From the NCBI GenBank assembly GCA_964019055.1, contig OZ025215.1, positions 6,551,770 to 6,615,769 on the forward strand: a stretch of 64,000 nucleotides of DNA, written 5' to 3'. Under the pieces are notes generated by a model. That model was not told the DNA's origin and searched no databases. It saw only the letters and a list, made by a program, of their open reading frames with translations. Position numbers and translations under genes: made by a program. Source of the DNA: Anthopleura xanthogrammica (Eukaryota; Cnidaria; Anthozoa; Actiniaria; Actiniidae). Each line of letters begins with the position of its first letter. Within the stretch, counting starts at the first letter, position 1. Of this stretch, positions 11,300 to 24,330 are shown piece by piece.

Positions 11300-13500
11300 A
11301 TGTAAACCATCTCCAATGGTTTTATTTGTAAACACGACTCGTCGATGAATTTCCTTCATAACTTCCGGGCATGCGCAGTGCGTTTTTCACCCGGGTCTTG
11401 GAGAATCGATTTCTGGGGGTAAATTAGACTTTCTAAAAGTCCTTTTCAGTTTTTTCCCCGCACGCACGTTCTTGGTTAAAGAGAGAGGACGACTTGTCGC
11501 AAGTCTAGGGGTAGTATGTTCCGAGACATTTTTTGTTTGGGATCGAGATATCAAGCTGAGACCCCTAATTATAAGGATCATGTGAATTTAGAGGAGCGCT
11601 TGTACAGTAGCTAGATCTAGATTCTTCCAAGAAACATTCAGGAAGGCAAATATATTTTTTATAATTGCTTGCTGTGTAGTCAAAATCATCTTCAGTCATT
11701 TCCGATATTTCTCTTTTATTGTTCCTTTTCGATTAGCTGAAACAGCTGCTTCCGAGTTCTACTGCTTGCTCATTGGAACCTTACTTCAACTGGAGTGATG
11801 ACAACACAGCTTCTAGATTTAGACTGATTGTCAGTGGAGAGTCTGTCAAGAGCTGGAGAAAAGTCGAAGAAAAGTAATATATAAGAAAAAGAAGAAACTG
11901 AATAATAATATTTTACTTTTAGAATTCATTGTCGATGAAATGTCACTCAAGAAAGCTGGGAAAGTTCTAGAAAGGATGGGGGAAAAATGGGGAAAAAAGA
12001 ACGAAAAAGGAAAACAAAAGGAAAACAAAAGGAAAAGAAAACATAAAAATAAAAAATATAAGACAAGATGAAATAAAACTACTGTCGTTTATTTTTTAGA
12101 AATATTTTATGATCAATAATAGTTTGAGAAATAGTTTTTATTTTTGTGAAATGAAGAAAAGAAGAAGAAAAGAAAAAATGGGAATAAAATAAAATAAACT
12201 AGAACTATTCTCATTCCTTTTTTCAAAATTATTTTCTGATCAGAAAAAAATATATTTAAAGGAAGCTTGATAAAGCCTATTTATTTTAATGCCAAAAATA
12301 TAATTATTTGCGTAAAAAATGACAGTGTTTCGGATATTTGAATGACTAAGTACTTGAAATTGTCAAGACTGAAGTTAGAATTTAGGAACTTTCGTTACAT
12401 AAACCTAATCATGATAAGAGATACTTTAGTGTGTAAATATGTCATCGTTCATTTTTATATTATATATACAGAATATTGTCATATAAAAATAACAAATAAC
12501 AAATAGGAATTAATTATTTTTGCAAAACAGGTGTAATTATTTCACTGTTTTGAAATTATAGACTGACATTTTTGAGATTATTTTGTTAGTATATAATTAC
12601 TAAAACAGTTATATTCTTATCAATCTAGGGGGCTTTGGAATCAAAATATAGAAACATTTATAATTATTTTCTATTTGTTATTTGTTTCTTTTTATCTTCA
12701 TTTATATGACAACGTTTTTGCACTTAGATCACCTACAGCGTAGTTCAAAATCGCAACTTTGACACTTGTACACCTAGCTGTTCCTCTCCCAAAAGAAACA
12801 GCTGCAGTTCAACATGTTTAGTGATAAACTTGGAACACTATTCCTCGTTTAACTTGGCTCAATATTCCAGAGAGGTCTTTTATTATGTTGTCAACATACA
12901 ATGCCCCGAGGTTAGAATCATTCCAAGTTTGGAGTTGCTATGACGACTAATGGGTTGAGAAATCCAGCAAAGATTTTTATTGGCTAAACTTAAATGCATG
13001 CCTGCTTAGTGAAAACTTCCGTGAAAAAAACTTCAGTTTTCTTAATTGATCTTTGAAGGGGAAGTCTTTCAAGTTAAAAAGATATCAATTTACGACGTCA
13101 TTAGTGACGTCATACATTGTGATGTTTAATGAATATCTTTCAATTACCAAAAAATTAAATGTATTCTGACATCCTGACATGTTTAGTGTATAGAAACGTT
13201 AAATTAAACTTTCTAACTGAAGAGATTACAATCTTCCTCGGGAAGAGCATTCATCAAGTGTTGATAGTTAAAAAAAGTTTTGAAAAAAAAAAACAGTTAT
13301 TGAAATTAGCGACATCCCTAACTAGGTACTTGGTGAGTCTATCTTGTGTATTCATCTCAACCGGATTAGCAAACCACATGTCTCGTACATTGCCAGAAAA
13401 TATAATTTGAATTGATTAATATTACTAACTCTTTTTTTAATTTTTAAACATCGACATGTTGTAAGCGGTACCGATTATTAAATAGAGAAGTCCAGTAACA
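11300..13500. other. AT-rich region without a recognisable gene
   Basis: Purine-rich tract at 11860-12200 (gaaaagaagaa) and strongly AT-rich 12200-12720. No exon-like frame seen. Confidence 0.5.
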
Positions 13501-13559
13501 CCTTCAAAATTGCAGTGTCGACGACTACTTGATACTCGGTGGCAAGAAGGCTGCAAGAT

Positions 13560-16500
13560 ATGTCTCGCGTTCTGGTGTTTTTTGCTGCTGTTTTTCAAAG
13601 TTTTCTGTTCAGTTTGGTCACATCGCAGAGACTGCTTGTTCACTCTCAAGTCTTTCACAATCGTTTGTTGCCAAGTCGGTTTTCAAGCTCAACTCATCGC
13701 TGCTCGGTCCAATCGATTGACTGGCTGGAATGCATCTTACGTTGCTCCAAGGACAACAACTGTGTTTCATATAATTTTGATATGGTGAAAGGAATATGTG
13801 GATTGAATTCGTTTGGACTGGCAGCAAGTTGTGATAGAGCACGACTAGTTTACAGTGAAGGGGTTGTCTTTCAGCAACTTAGAGAAGAGAAGGTATGTTT
13901 TATTTAGTCAGCATTTGTATTTTTGTAGTCGTATAGAATATTGTTCGTTATAGCTAGCCACTGATGAATCGACTGTAAGCTGCATGATGTCGCCCACTCA
14001 GAACAAAGATTAGGATTTCAGCTTTTACATGGACTAGTTAGAGCTTATTTGTATTGTATTTAGACAATTTTCAACAACGCTACTTATATCTAAGCCTATG
14101 AAAGCAGGAGATCCCGCAAGACCCGTTTGAGTGTAAAAAAAAATTCAGTAGTTTTTGAGTCAGTACTCGGTGCCAAGTTTTTAGCGATGCCGACCATAAT
14201 CCATAACTAAAGCCGTGCTGTAGTTCATGTTCCGTTCCAGCCCTTTATCTCTGGACTTCGAAAGTCTTGCATTAGTCTTATTTTCTTTAAAGATTTAAAC
14301 AATTTAAGCAACAATTTGAAAAACATAGTTAATACTGTAGCAGTCTTCAAGGACGAAAGAAAAAGTAGAGAAGAGTGATTATTAATGACAAATGCAGATA
14401 AAGATTATACCAGTTTTTCCAACAGTTGTTCCTTAAACAAGAAGCCTTAAAAGATAATAAGAGGCGTCTTGAATTCTAAATGTTTTATATAGAGGATATT
14501 ACATGGGTACGCGGAGATACGAATTTTATCTTCGAGTGTTTAAAAGATCTCTCACGAGTGAGCGCAGCGAACGAGTTAGAGATTTTCAACACGAGAAGAT
14601 AAAATTCGTATCTCCAAGCGCCCATGTAATATTCTGTTTATTATATAATTATCAATGAAAAAGAAAAGAAAGCTTTTTTGAGCTTTTTTTCTGCTATAAG
14701 AAGTATGTTACCATAGTGATGATATCTTTACATGTGAAAATAACATGTTATCTTCACATGTGAAAATATCCAATTTTTGAAATAGAGAAATATAGGTATT
14801 TTATTGATAATCATATAATAATATATTTTTATTTTTTCGAGCTGAGGCAAAAGAAACTCTGTTTTAGATATGAATTTGATAAAGAAACAAAGTAAACAAA
14901 AACAAGGAAGGAGTTGGCGATTAAAATAATAGCTAATCATTTTAGGTTTCCTTTTTTTAAGATAAACTCATTACCTTGATTGAAAGGCGCCTCTAGTATA
15001 AACATACAATGTTTTATCCCTTGGCTAGGGTGAAGAGCAGGAATAAAAACAGGATATTGTCAAAACTAACCTAGAGTTTTGGACCGGCGAGCGCGCGCGT
15101 TTTGGCGCGGAAGTACGTTCCCGCCAAATCCACAGGAAATTCATCAGTAAACGCCTGATACAGAACCATATTTAGTTCGCAAGGAAAACGATATAACATT
15201 TTTCAAATTTTTGGCCTTTCGTGTTAAAAATTATATCAGAATCAAGACCTGAAATTTAGGATCGCGAGGACCGTTTCCTTCGAGCGCCACGTACAGACGA
15301 ACTGAACACAACTGACAGTTATGATAACCCAATATAGTTTTAACTCTTTGTGAGGTCTAATTTTTTAAGAGCTTAGTTTCCTTTCAAATTGAGGCTGATA
15401 ATATAGTTTTGGCTGGTTACAAATGAAAATGAGCAAAATGAAGCTAGTGACACAGACGAGACTGACGACTTTTATGGACTGTGTCAGCCCGTGGTTATAA
15501 ATCGTTACATTCTGTAGACAGTGATAGAACTTATTTATTACTGATTGATATTGTTATATTTAAAACAAGCCTTGTGTGTCATTCCAAGCTAGATGTGCCT
15601 TTCGGCAGTACTTCTTTTGTCTTAGTAGAACGCCCACCTAATTCAAAGAGAATCAATATGAAATACAAAGGAAGCTAAGTCCAAATATTCAGTGACTTTG
15701 TCCTTGATTCTACTTTTGTTTTGCAAACATTTTCAATGACGCTCTTAGTGAAATTCATAGGGAGACAGTTTCGCCGTTAGGATACATTATGCCATTGTTA
15801 AAAAAATTGCTATTTTGAGAACTTAGAAGTCCATCATTATCATTGCCTGAGTACCTCTCTAAGACTTTGAAATATTTCAGCCAGATTTGACTGAAATTTC
15901 CCCATTAACGTTGTTTTGGCTAAAACTGTTTTAAAATCAATGAGTCAGAACACGTTGTTTTGTTTATGTAATAATTTTTTTTTTCATTTATGAAATAAAA
16001 GGAAGGGATATTTTGCCGGTTCAAACTGTCCACTCATTTATACGTCATTATAAAAACTCATTTATTTTGGCCTCAGGTTTCTTCAAAAGATAACAATTTC
16101 TCAGTTTATAGAAACAAACGAAATCATCCGTCTTGTTATTGGATTTTATATTAAATATCACTTATTCTGTGTTTGTTTGTTCAGATAACTTATGTTTGTA
16201 TTATATAGGAGTACTCAACAAGATTTAAGTTAAGACGATTCATTAAAAAATAGCAACTGTTTGTACCCTAATACTTTATAACTTTAATACATACTAGTTA
16301 TACAATGGTTTCGAGTGGCATACTGTGGAATATCCCACAAGTCACTTGTAGTTTCTAGTATACACACGAGCCTTTAAGTGATGAGTGGGATATTCACAGT
16401 ATGCCACGAGAAACCATTGTATAACCAGTTTATCCCATACCATAGAAAATACAAATGCGTAGATTAAATGTGCAATGCATGATGGGAAGGAAGAGTGAAA

Positions 16501-19500
16501 TACTGACGAATATACAACGGCTTTCCTGCTTTCTGATTGGCTGTATTTTCTATGGTGTGGGATAAAATACAATACAATACAATACAATGCAATGCAATGC
16601 AATGCAATGCAATGCAATGCAATGCAATAAACTTTATTTAAAGAGGGTGACGTACTAATCCATCGAGTTAACTAACTTAAGTCCCTCATCTCTTGGTTCT
16701 CTGGTTATCCGCAAAACCTAACTTGCTAAATTCCAATTCGTTCGTTCGTCCGTGCCCTGAGCGCCAAAGGCTTTGATCACCCCAAAGGTTGTTTCAGGCT
16801 CGATAAAAGAGTTAATAAAAGAGTTAATAATTTTTGTTAGTTTATCGCAATAATAAAGAGTTAACTTAGATTTCTCAAGGTAAATTCTTCCCGTTTTTAC
16901 ATAATCTTTCATTAAATCATTGTTTGTTCGGTTCTACTTCCGTGTGACAAAGGTTGAATGCCATCCTTATACATCGCTTTAACCAATCCCACACTCTTCA
17001 ATATGCTCTTAAGTTGTTTTTTGTTAAAGCCTTCGTTTTACTCGAGATGATTTATAAAGGAAAAGGGCAGCTGAAATACTATCAACGGTTTCAAATCTTT
17101 TTACCTTATTTGAGTTGGAAAACGAGTGCCGTTGAGGGCATCTGCAAAGAGCCTACTCTAGTTGCTTGCCTTGAAATTTAGGGAAGTCGAAGTGATAGTC
17201 ATCCTTTATTTCCTTTACATGAACACCTTCATGCGGCGCCCAACACAATTTCCTACCAAATATTCAGTCTCCCGTATATTCGGGGAAAAAAAACACAATA
17301 GACCCTTTGCTAAAATGGCGGCCACAAATTCGGATGAGTTAAAATTAAATTTCGTGAAAAACCAATACCAGCACTAGAAAGAGCACCTTTGTTTTAGTAA
17401 CCCTACGAAGATTCATTATTCCAGGTGTTTATGTATTAGACAAGAAAACTTTGTCTGGGGGTATAATGCATAGATATAATATATAATATAAGATATAATG
17501 CATAAATTCAAAATTTACATTGCAGAATAGAACACAGTGTTTGTCAGGGAAGACGTGTGCGCCAGATCTAAATCAAGGTAAGTTAATCATAGTTTGTAAT
17601 CTAAGTGGTTTTTCCCCCCAAAAAGGACAGAAATTAATAATGCCCTGGTTGATTTGGATAGCGTTACGAGTCGAAAATTCATACCCACTTGAATCTAAAG
17701 TGGAATTTGTTCGAATGCAGAACAGCACGCCAGCCAACCGCCATGAAATGCGCTAGTTTAGTTCTATTTTTATGATATTGAAGTATTTGGAAAACAAAAC
17801 ATATGGCCACTTGAGTCTAAAGTGGGTTGTGATCGAGTATACAACAGCAAGATAGCGCTTTGGAGAGCAATATCCTCTCTTTTTTTCAATATAAAAAGAC
17901 TTTTCTGGAAAAGAATTACGAGTCTGCCTTTTAGAACGCATCACGCTGATGCCGGCATTTTAATTTTGAAGCCTTCCAAGTAAGAGTAATTAACAGTGAA
18001 TATCATTGTACGTTTTATTAACGATAATCCTTCTTCACGCAAAAATTAAAATTAAAATATGAAATCCCCTTTTTTGCCAGTAATTATTTCGTAGTTTTTA
18101 GTTAGCATATACGTCATGATGTATCTCCTGCTGCTTGCATCAAAACGCAAGCAAGCTCTACATTGCCTGAAGGCCAAAATAAAATGAACGAAAACCAAAC
18201 AAAAAAAAACGAGCAGACATTAAACAGCAGGAAAGTCGCCATCAAAGAACTCCTAGTAAAATTAAAGTCGAGCAAATCCCATTCAAAAAAATAATAGCAT
18301 TCTGCTTCGGGCTTGTTTCTTTTCATCTGTGAAGTAAGTGTTTTGATCGTTTTTGTTCTGCGAGTTAGATGGGTTTAATAATACCAGATGATGAGTTGGC
18401 GATTGGTTGTTATGAGTAATGAATGAAAATAACACCCTTGATTTCCGTTGTGAAAAATTTGTGTAATGGTAAGTGTCGCGAGGGGGTGGTTTACGTAACG
18501 GACGGATTTAGGCAAGATTAGTGGGTAGGGTGATGTGGACACCTGTCAACGATGGCTCGATGGAAAAATAAAGTTCTAGTTCACTTATACTTGACTGCCC
18601 ATGTAAATGATATTTCGAAAAGTCCATGTGAATGTAAAACTTGAGGAGAAACAAATAACATAGATCGACAACGGAACTAGAAATGTTTCACTGATAAGCT
18701 AGAATTGAAGAAAGAGAGAATAGCGCGTGCTGCATGTGTGCAGTCATATCACGCGAGGATGTGTAGAATACGAGAGAAGTGTTAAGAGAAGCACAATTAA
18801 CGCATCAACTTCTGTGTTCGGCCAATCGGTCCAATCTGCTTTAAACTTTAAAACTACATATCAGTTGCGGGCCACGTTTATATTTCTTTCATAACAAAAT
18901 TATAATTGCCCTTCTTTTTCGGATGTGAATGACAAAACAAAAGGCGCGTGTGTGTGTCTGTGTACTCTCATAAGGTACGCAGTGTAAAACGCACTGCGCA
19001 TGCTCGGTAGTTCGGCAGAAAATTCATAGACGAGTCGAGTTGACGAAGAAAACCATTGAAGATTTTTACATGCATGTCTTGTATTATGCGAAGTTTTCTC
19101 ATATTATTTGACCAGGGAAAGAAAACAACTAAAGTAATGTGTCAGGAACAAATAAGCACTAACTTTCCACTAACGGCCTTAACTTTAGAGATTTACTAAA
19201 CGCCGGTAAATATCCAATGGTTTCTTTGACAAGACGAACTTCCGAGCATGGGCAGTGCGTTTTTCACCCGTGTAGTACGTACGCATAATCAGAAATAAAG
19301 ATTTATAACATTTTGTAAAGCGCTATTGATCTTTTATTGTTAAATAGCGCTATATAAGCATTAAATTATTATTATTATTATTATTATTTATGAAAATTTT
19401 GAATTCTGTAATAAATCTCGAATGGTGTTTATTATCTATCTATTTATTTCCATTATCTATTTTCTGCAGCTGGAGATGAATCGTGCAAAATAAACGTACT

Positions 19501-21290
19501 TCGCGCCTCGTGTAAGGATATCAAGGACAACGGCGAGTCACATGGTGATGGTCAATACGTAATCAAACCTCCTGGATCCACCGAGCTTTCGGTTTACTGC
19601 GATATGACTACTGATGGTGGTAAGTGACGAAACAGGTGTTGTTTTTCAAATACAGGGACCGCGAAACAAAGTTTTGAGTGGGGAAATAATCTGGGGGTCC
19701 GTGGGAATGCTGAAAATTTCGAGATTGAGGTTCTCGGAAAGACTATTTTTTAGTGTTTTGAGGGGCACTTGCAACAATTATTGTATTAAAGCCATTAGGC
19801 AACTCGTGACAGAAAATCAATTTCACCCCCTCTGCCGCCGAGGTCCCTTAAATAGAGTAGACCTTACATGCATAGCTCGTAATAGACCACTTTGTTCCAT
19901 GCTATATCTATCCTAGTTTAGTAGGGACGAGGCTAGGTTAAGACAATGGTCCAGATTTGGAAACCCATTTTATAAGTATTGCAGTTGGTACTGTAAGGTA
20001 CTTGAACATTTTGTTTATGAGCTCCTTGAATAGAGCAGATTTTATATGACTGTGAAAAGATCAGAACCGTGTGCGTGCCTTGTTGCGACTGTGATTTTTT
20101 CTAGAATTTTGATTGGCTGATTTGTTTTCTCGCGCAATGTGATTGGTCTGACATACTTAGTCAGTGCCGTGACCGTGTCCACGCCGTGTTTGTGTCGTGT
20201 TTCGTACATTTGGTTGGATGAAGAAAACGTACCTTGCAACGACCGCGATGTTTTCTAGTTTTTTTATGGCTGACTTTTTGTCACGACCACGTTCGTACCG
20301 TGAGCTTTTCCTGAGGTCTGTTACATATCGTATTGACTGTTACCTTTTCCCATGATTTGTGCCATTCCTTATATACGGATAGTGACGTTACTTTACCTGT
20401 TTAATCAGGTGGATGGACGCTGATCAGGAAAACCATTCTGACCAGCAAAACACCTATTATACAAGTTGTTTTGACATCAGATTGGCGAAGTATTATACAG
20501 TATAGCGATCCCAAACTGGTTATCCAGCCTTCAGCATTGAAAGAACTCAAGAATCGTCTGGGTTTCAAGCAAATGCGGTGGTTTTGTTATAAGAGTTCGG
20601 TTAATAGGAAAGTTCACATCATGACAAAGGCTGACGCCTCAGGAGAAAATGTTATAAGGTATGTAACGGTAATGTTTCGGGGCGAAGGAAAGGGACGAAT
20701 TAATAACGGTTCATAAATATATTCTCTGCTTCTTAAGCCTGTTTTTCACTAGCATTACAAGAACGCAAGCGCAGATAGTACTCTAAAGTGGACTGAATGT
20801 CTTGTTTTACCCAAATATGAATGGGTTGACAAACTGTGACGCACTATCTGCACTTGCGTAGGTCGTTGTGCTTATGCTAGTTGCTGGTGAAAATCTAGCC
20901 TTATCTCTTTTATTCATTTATTCATCCATCAATCCATCAATCCATCCATTCATCTAACCATCTAATGGTGTATTTTAATCTAATGGTGTATTTTAATCTA
21001 ATGGTGTATTTCTCTTTGCGAAAATTTTACGGTAGGTAACAGAACTTTTTTTCGAGACCGCGGCGCTTATTCGGGGGTGACGCTTAATAACCTTTTTGTC
21101 CCAAAAACGGCGCTTATTCGAGGGCTTATTCGAGTAAATACGGTTTGGCTATTTTAAAAAAGGTTGAAGGGGTGAAAGGAGAATGGAGATCGGTGATTGG
21201 CGACTTCATGCCTAAAAGGAACTGTGTAAGAATATGAATAAGATTTTCTTCATATTCATTTTTCAAATACCGAAACAATGCCATTCAAGC

Positions 21291-21369
<79 letters not shown>

Positions 21370-22054
21370 AGCGATTTCGGCTTTCGGCCAATTTTTTAGA
21401 AGTACTGGTTTTATATTACAGTTCGAATCGAAAAACCGTGGGCACCCAGAAATATTTCAGAAATCATTTATCGTTCGTTGAACAATCGGAAACAACTCTC
21501 TAACTGCAAGAAGATCGACTGTTTTGTAATCAGATAAACTTCGCGTAGTTAGAGAATCGTTTCAGATTGTTCAACGAACCATAAACGATTTCTAAATTAT
21601 TTCTGGGTGCCCGCGGTTTTTCGATTCGCACTGTAAAAAAAGTGTTACATTGCACCTCCGTCTGCCTAAAGGTCATGTGTCGTCCATGTGCACGTGAATG
21701 TATCACATACAACTAAAAAATAAATGCATTTTTTAATTATTTTTTACTAGATATTTTTCTGAGCCCCTACCAACGCCAGCAAAGGCTTGCAATTCTTTCA
21801 TTCTCCTACCCGACGATACATCCAAGCTCGGTAAATCCTGTGCGAGCTGGGGCGTCCCAGGCGATTTAGACGAATGGGGAAGGCGTGATCTGAGCGGTAT
21901 GACCAGGGTGCAAAATGATGTAATGATGTTGCAGGAGAACATTATAATTAATTCATGGTATAGTTTTAGTATGTCTCCTGGCCGGTATTTATGTGATGAT
22001 AATGCAGTTGGTACAACTTCTGTCAACGATACATGGGCTTATTATGTGAGATAG
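13560..22054 (+). CDS. Secreted PAN/apple plus fibrinogen-like domain protein (five exons, complete)
   Basis: Exons 13560-13892, 17526-17577, 19470-19619, 20409-20658 and 21751-22054 join in phase to 362 residues, ending in TAG. The chosen start gives a signal peptide (MSRVLVFFAAVFQSFLFSLV); an in-frame ATG 21 bases upstream is less good. A PAN/apple-like module follows, with Cys at 48, 58, 62, 68, 80 and 91 and the hallmark NNCVSYNF...CGLN. Residues from about 130 have the start of a fibrinogen-related domain (SCKDIKDNGES, YVIKPPGS, VYCDMTTDGGGWTLI). The C-terminal part lacks the usual fibrinogen calcium and pocket motifs but keeps paired Cys/Trp positions (KSCASWGVPG, NDTWAYYVR). This layout resembles secreted coral skeletal organic matrix and lectin-like proteins. 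A role in extracellular matrix, adhesion or glycan binding is inferred. AATAAA at 22238-22243 is a candidate poly(A) signal. Introns are loaded with MITEs. Confidence 0.88.
14494..14770. mobile_element. Hairpin element family C, intact copy, in PAN-gene intron 1
   Basis: The arms gatattacatgggtacgc...gatacgaattttatcttcga and tcttctcgtg... pair across 14494-14632. An A-rich tail (gaaaagaaagcttttt) and a ttcacatgtgaaaat palindrome complete the shared unit. A second copy at 22247-22592 is interrupted. Confidence 0.8.
15060..15680 (+). other. CpG-containing intronic island with a short open frame
   Basis: GC-rich patch (ggcgagcgcgcgcg, about 15085-15110) in PAN-gene intron 1. The open frame 15481-15678 lacks splice borders and homology I can recognise. 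An alternative promoter is possible but unproven. Confidence 0.25.
16294..16430. mobile_element. Palindromic element with arms tatacaatggtttcgagtgg
   Basis: The left arm (tatacaatggtttcgagtgg, then catactgtg and atatcccac) and right arm (gtgggatattcacagtatgcc, then acgag and aaaccattgtata) pair along their length. Another palindrome follows at once. Confidence 0.82.
16431..16565. mobile_element. Second palindrome, arms tatcccataccatagaaaata
   Basis: tatcccataccatagaaaata at 16431 is mirrored by tattttctatggtgtgggata ending at 16565. Abuts the previous element; the pair may be one composite transposon. Confidence 0.75.
16566..16628. repeat. (CAATA/CAATG)n microsatellite
   Basis: Four acaat units followed by about nine gcaat units directly after the palindrome. 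Confidence 0.92.
18985..19180 (-). repeat. Inverted copy of dispersed repeat at 1930-2112
   Basis: Reverse complement shares cactgcgcatgctcgg, gaccagggaaagaaaacaac and aataagcactaactttcc blocks with the copy at 1930. Confidence 0.6.
19285..19392 (+). mobile_element. 3' tail of a non-LTR retrotransposon (LINE-like)
   Basis: ttgtaaagcgctattgatc, then tagcgctatataagca and a run of att units. Such a terminal hairpin followed by an (ATT)n tail is typical of L2/CR1-like 3' ends. Confidence 0.5.
21147..21240 (+). mobile_element. One arm of element family N
   Basis: ttttaaaaaaggttgaaggg, gatcggtgattggcgactt matches the arms of the palindrome at 56824-57100. Confidence 0.5.
21292..21370. repeat. (ATT)n microsatellite
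   Basis: About 26 tta/att units in PAN-gene intron 4. Confidence 0.97.
21416..21636. mobile_element. Full palindromic MITE, family F, in PAN-gene intron 4
   Basis: TIR ttacagttcgaatcgaaaaa pairs with tttttcgattcgcactgtaa, and the arms continue (agaaatatttcagaaatcat / cgatttctaaattatttct) almost to the centre. It ends about 115 bases before exon 5. Confidence 0.9.
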
Positions 22055-22246
22055 TAAGGAGAAAATATCATGAAGGGAAGTTGCATTATAGGGACAAGGT
22101 CAAAACAGTTGTCCAAAATAGGGACCTGATTTTATTGATTTAGGTGGTGGGTGCCGGTAAATACCCCCTCCCCCCTCAGAGACCTGTTGAAATGCTCGGG
22201 GCCAATGGATAACATATCGAATGCGACCAAAATTAAATAATAAATA

Positions 22247-22592
22247 GATAATATTACATGGGGGCGCTGTGATACGAATTTTATCTTCGAGTATTGAAAA
22301 GATCTCTCACGAGTGAGCGCGATTTTCAACACGAGAATAGCCCACTCTCGATATTCTGGTGGAGTGATCACGCACAAAGAAATTCAAATCGAGGCTCCGG
22401 GGAAAAAAGGAGGATTACTCCGTTGTTTCCCCGGAGCCTCGTCTTGAATTGCTTTGTGCGTGATCACTCAAACAGAATATCGAAAGTGGGCTAATAAAAA
22501 AGAAAAGAAAGCTTTTTCGAGCATTTTTTTTTGCAATAAGAAGTATGTCACCATAGTGACGATATTTTCACATGTGAAAATAACATGTTATA
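22247..22592. mobile_element. Hairpin element family C, copy interrupted by element D
   Basis: Left part (gatacgaattttatcttcga, gatctctcacgagtgagcg) and right tail (gaaaagaaagctttttcgag, ttcacatgtgaaaataacat) match the copy at 14494-14770. Element D lies between them. Confidence 0.8.
22338..22493. mobile_element. Near-perfect palindromic MITE, family D, inserted in family C
   Basis: 156 bases, TIR tagcccactctcgatattct and mirror agaatatcgaaagtgggcta. The arms run on through tgatcacgcacaaag and gaggctccgggg. No coding capacity. Confidence 0.9.
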
Positions 22593-22930
22593 TATATAAT
22601 ATAATATATATAATAACATCAGTTGGAGATGAAATCGTTCCCATGATCCTCACCGGTCTTAGGTTTTTATTCACTAACTTTATTGAAATGATAAGTATAT
22701 ATATTACTATTATAGTATAAATAATTTAAACGTCACATCAGTGATTCATTTGGGATCCTGTTATTTTAATCATTTATTATTATACGACATTTATTATTAT
22801 ACGTACTCCTGTTATACGATCACGTAACGGGACAGTCTCATAATGGTATATTACCACGTATAAGCGCTTTTTCAAATGGAAATCACTTGCGCTTTTCCGA
22901 GTTAAGAACAACAAACAAACACACACAGAA

Positions 22931-23213
<283 letters not shown>

Positions 23214-23665
23214 AACAAGCAAAAACAAGCGAACAAACAAATACAGAAATACAGACAGACAGACACAAACAAATTAAACAAAACCAATTAAACAAGCAAG
23301 CAAATAAAAAAATAATAATACGATATAATAATTTACAATATTATGCTCAACCTAGTGCAGAACCAAGACGGGCGCGTCTTCACTTCGTATTTACAAATAA
23401 ATAGATCAAGTTGAGTTTGCTTCTCTTTCATCTAACTATTGTATTACTGTCAAATATATCAACGCAAATGTAAATAAAGTGTTTGGAAGTTAGTCTGACT
23501 GTACGTGTTAATCTATCTCAGGGTACCATGTGGTCCGATATTCTTCACAAATTAACACTGATACCTGAAAATTATGTCTGCACATCGAAATGAATTTTAA
23601 ACATATTAACTATTATCACAGTTTTACTTACAGCTAACATTAAAAAGATATACTCTGACTCATGC

Positions 23666-23690
23666 GGGGGGGGGGGGGGGGGGGGGGGGA
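23666..23690. repeat. Poly-G run
   Basis: About 24 consecutive G, followed by atcttatg. Confidence 0.95.
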
Positions 23691-23985
23691 TCTTATGTAT
23701 AGCTAGAAGGGCCGGGGTGCTCGTTGGAATGTTTTTCTCTCGTAGTCATAACAATCGCAGGTTTCAGCCCTGAATGGTACCAAATGACGCTAATTTTACA
23801 GCATTTTAATTAATTTTTCGTTTGAACACCATAAAATGTACCAAATAACGAAAATTAACCTCTAAAAGGTGAAGAGCATCTCCACCCCTTCACAAGATAC
23901 AGGAATAAGCCAGCGAAAAAGTTCGTTGAGGTTTGCCATTAGTCATTCTAGTTCTGCCACAATCACTATCCACGAGAAGTTGAGC

Positions 23986-24330
23986 TTATCTGAACTTGTC
24001 GAAAAGCGTTTCATTTTTACTACTTCTGGAATTTCTCCATCCTAAGTTGAACTGTTTCCAAATAAACAAGTCAGTGAACTTCTCGGCTTGGTAAATATGA
24101 TTATTTCCGTAGCTTCTGTTATCACAGACAATGGCGAGTAAAATTAAGCTTGGTAGAGTTTTCTTCAGTCTGCAAAGTTCGTCGAATTTCTCGATTATAG
24201 TAAGGGTAGAATGCTGAGTGCGATGAATAAGATAATAGCAATAGCTTCGATCACCACAGACAATGGCGAATCTCTCTTCATTTTCTTCTTCGTCTTCATT
24301 CTTGAGGATTGAAATCCAGAAGTTAAGATC
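23986..24330 (-). CDS. Unassigned open frame, possible terminal exon
   Basis: Reading leftwards from a possible acceptor (cttgtag|GATC) at 24330 there are 114 open codons to a TAA at 23986-23988. The frame has no early ATG. The product begins DLNFWISILKNEDEEENEER and contains two similar segments, AIVCGDRSY and AIVCDNRSY, each followed by a Lys-Phe-Asp/Thr helix-like stretch (IEKFDEL, AEKFTDL), so it derives from a tandem duplication. The acceptor is in phase 0, which matches the open 3' end of the EH/coiled-coil gene at 28722, so it could be that gene's last exon, about 4.4 kb away. The pyrimidine tract is poor and I do not recognise the family. It may equally be a transposon fragment or chance. 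Confidence 0.22.
   Translation of the reverse strand, partial: DLNFWISILKNEDEEENEERFAIVCGDRSYCYYLIHRTQHSTLTIIEKFDELCRLKKTLPSLILLAIVCDNRSYGNNHIYQAEKFTDLFIWKQFNLGWRNSRSSKNETLFDKFR

Noticed and set aside
15481..15678. 65-codon frame in PAN-gene intron 1
   Set aside because: No ATG, acceptor or donor at suitable positions; probably chance next to a GC-rich patch.
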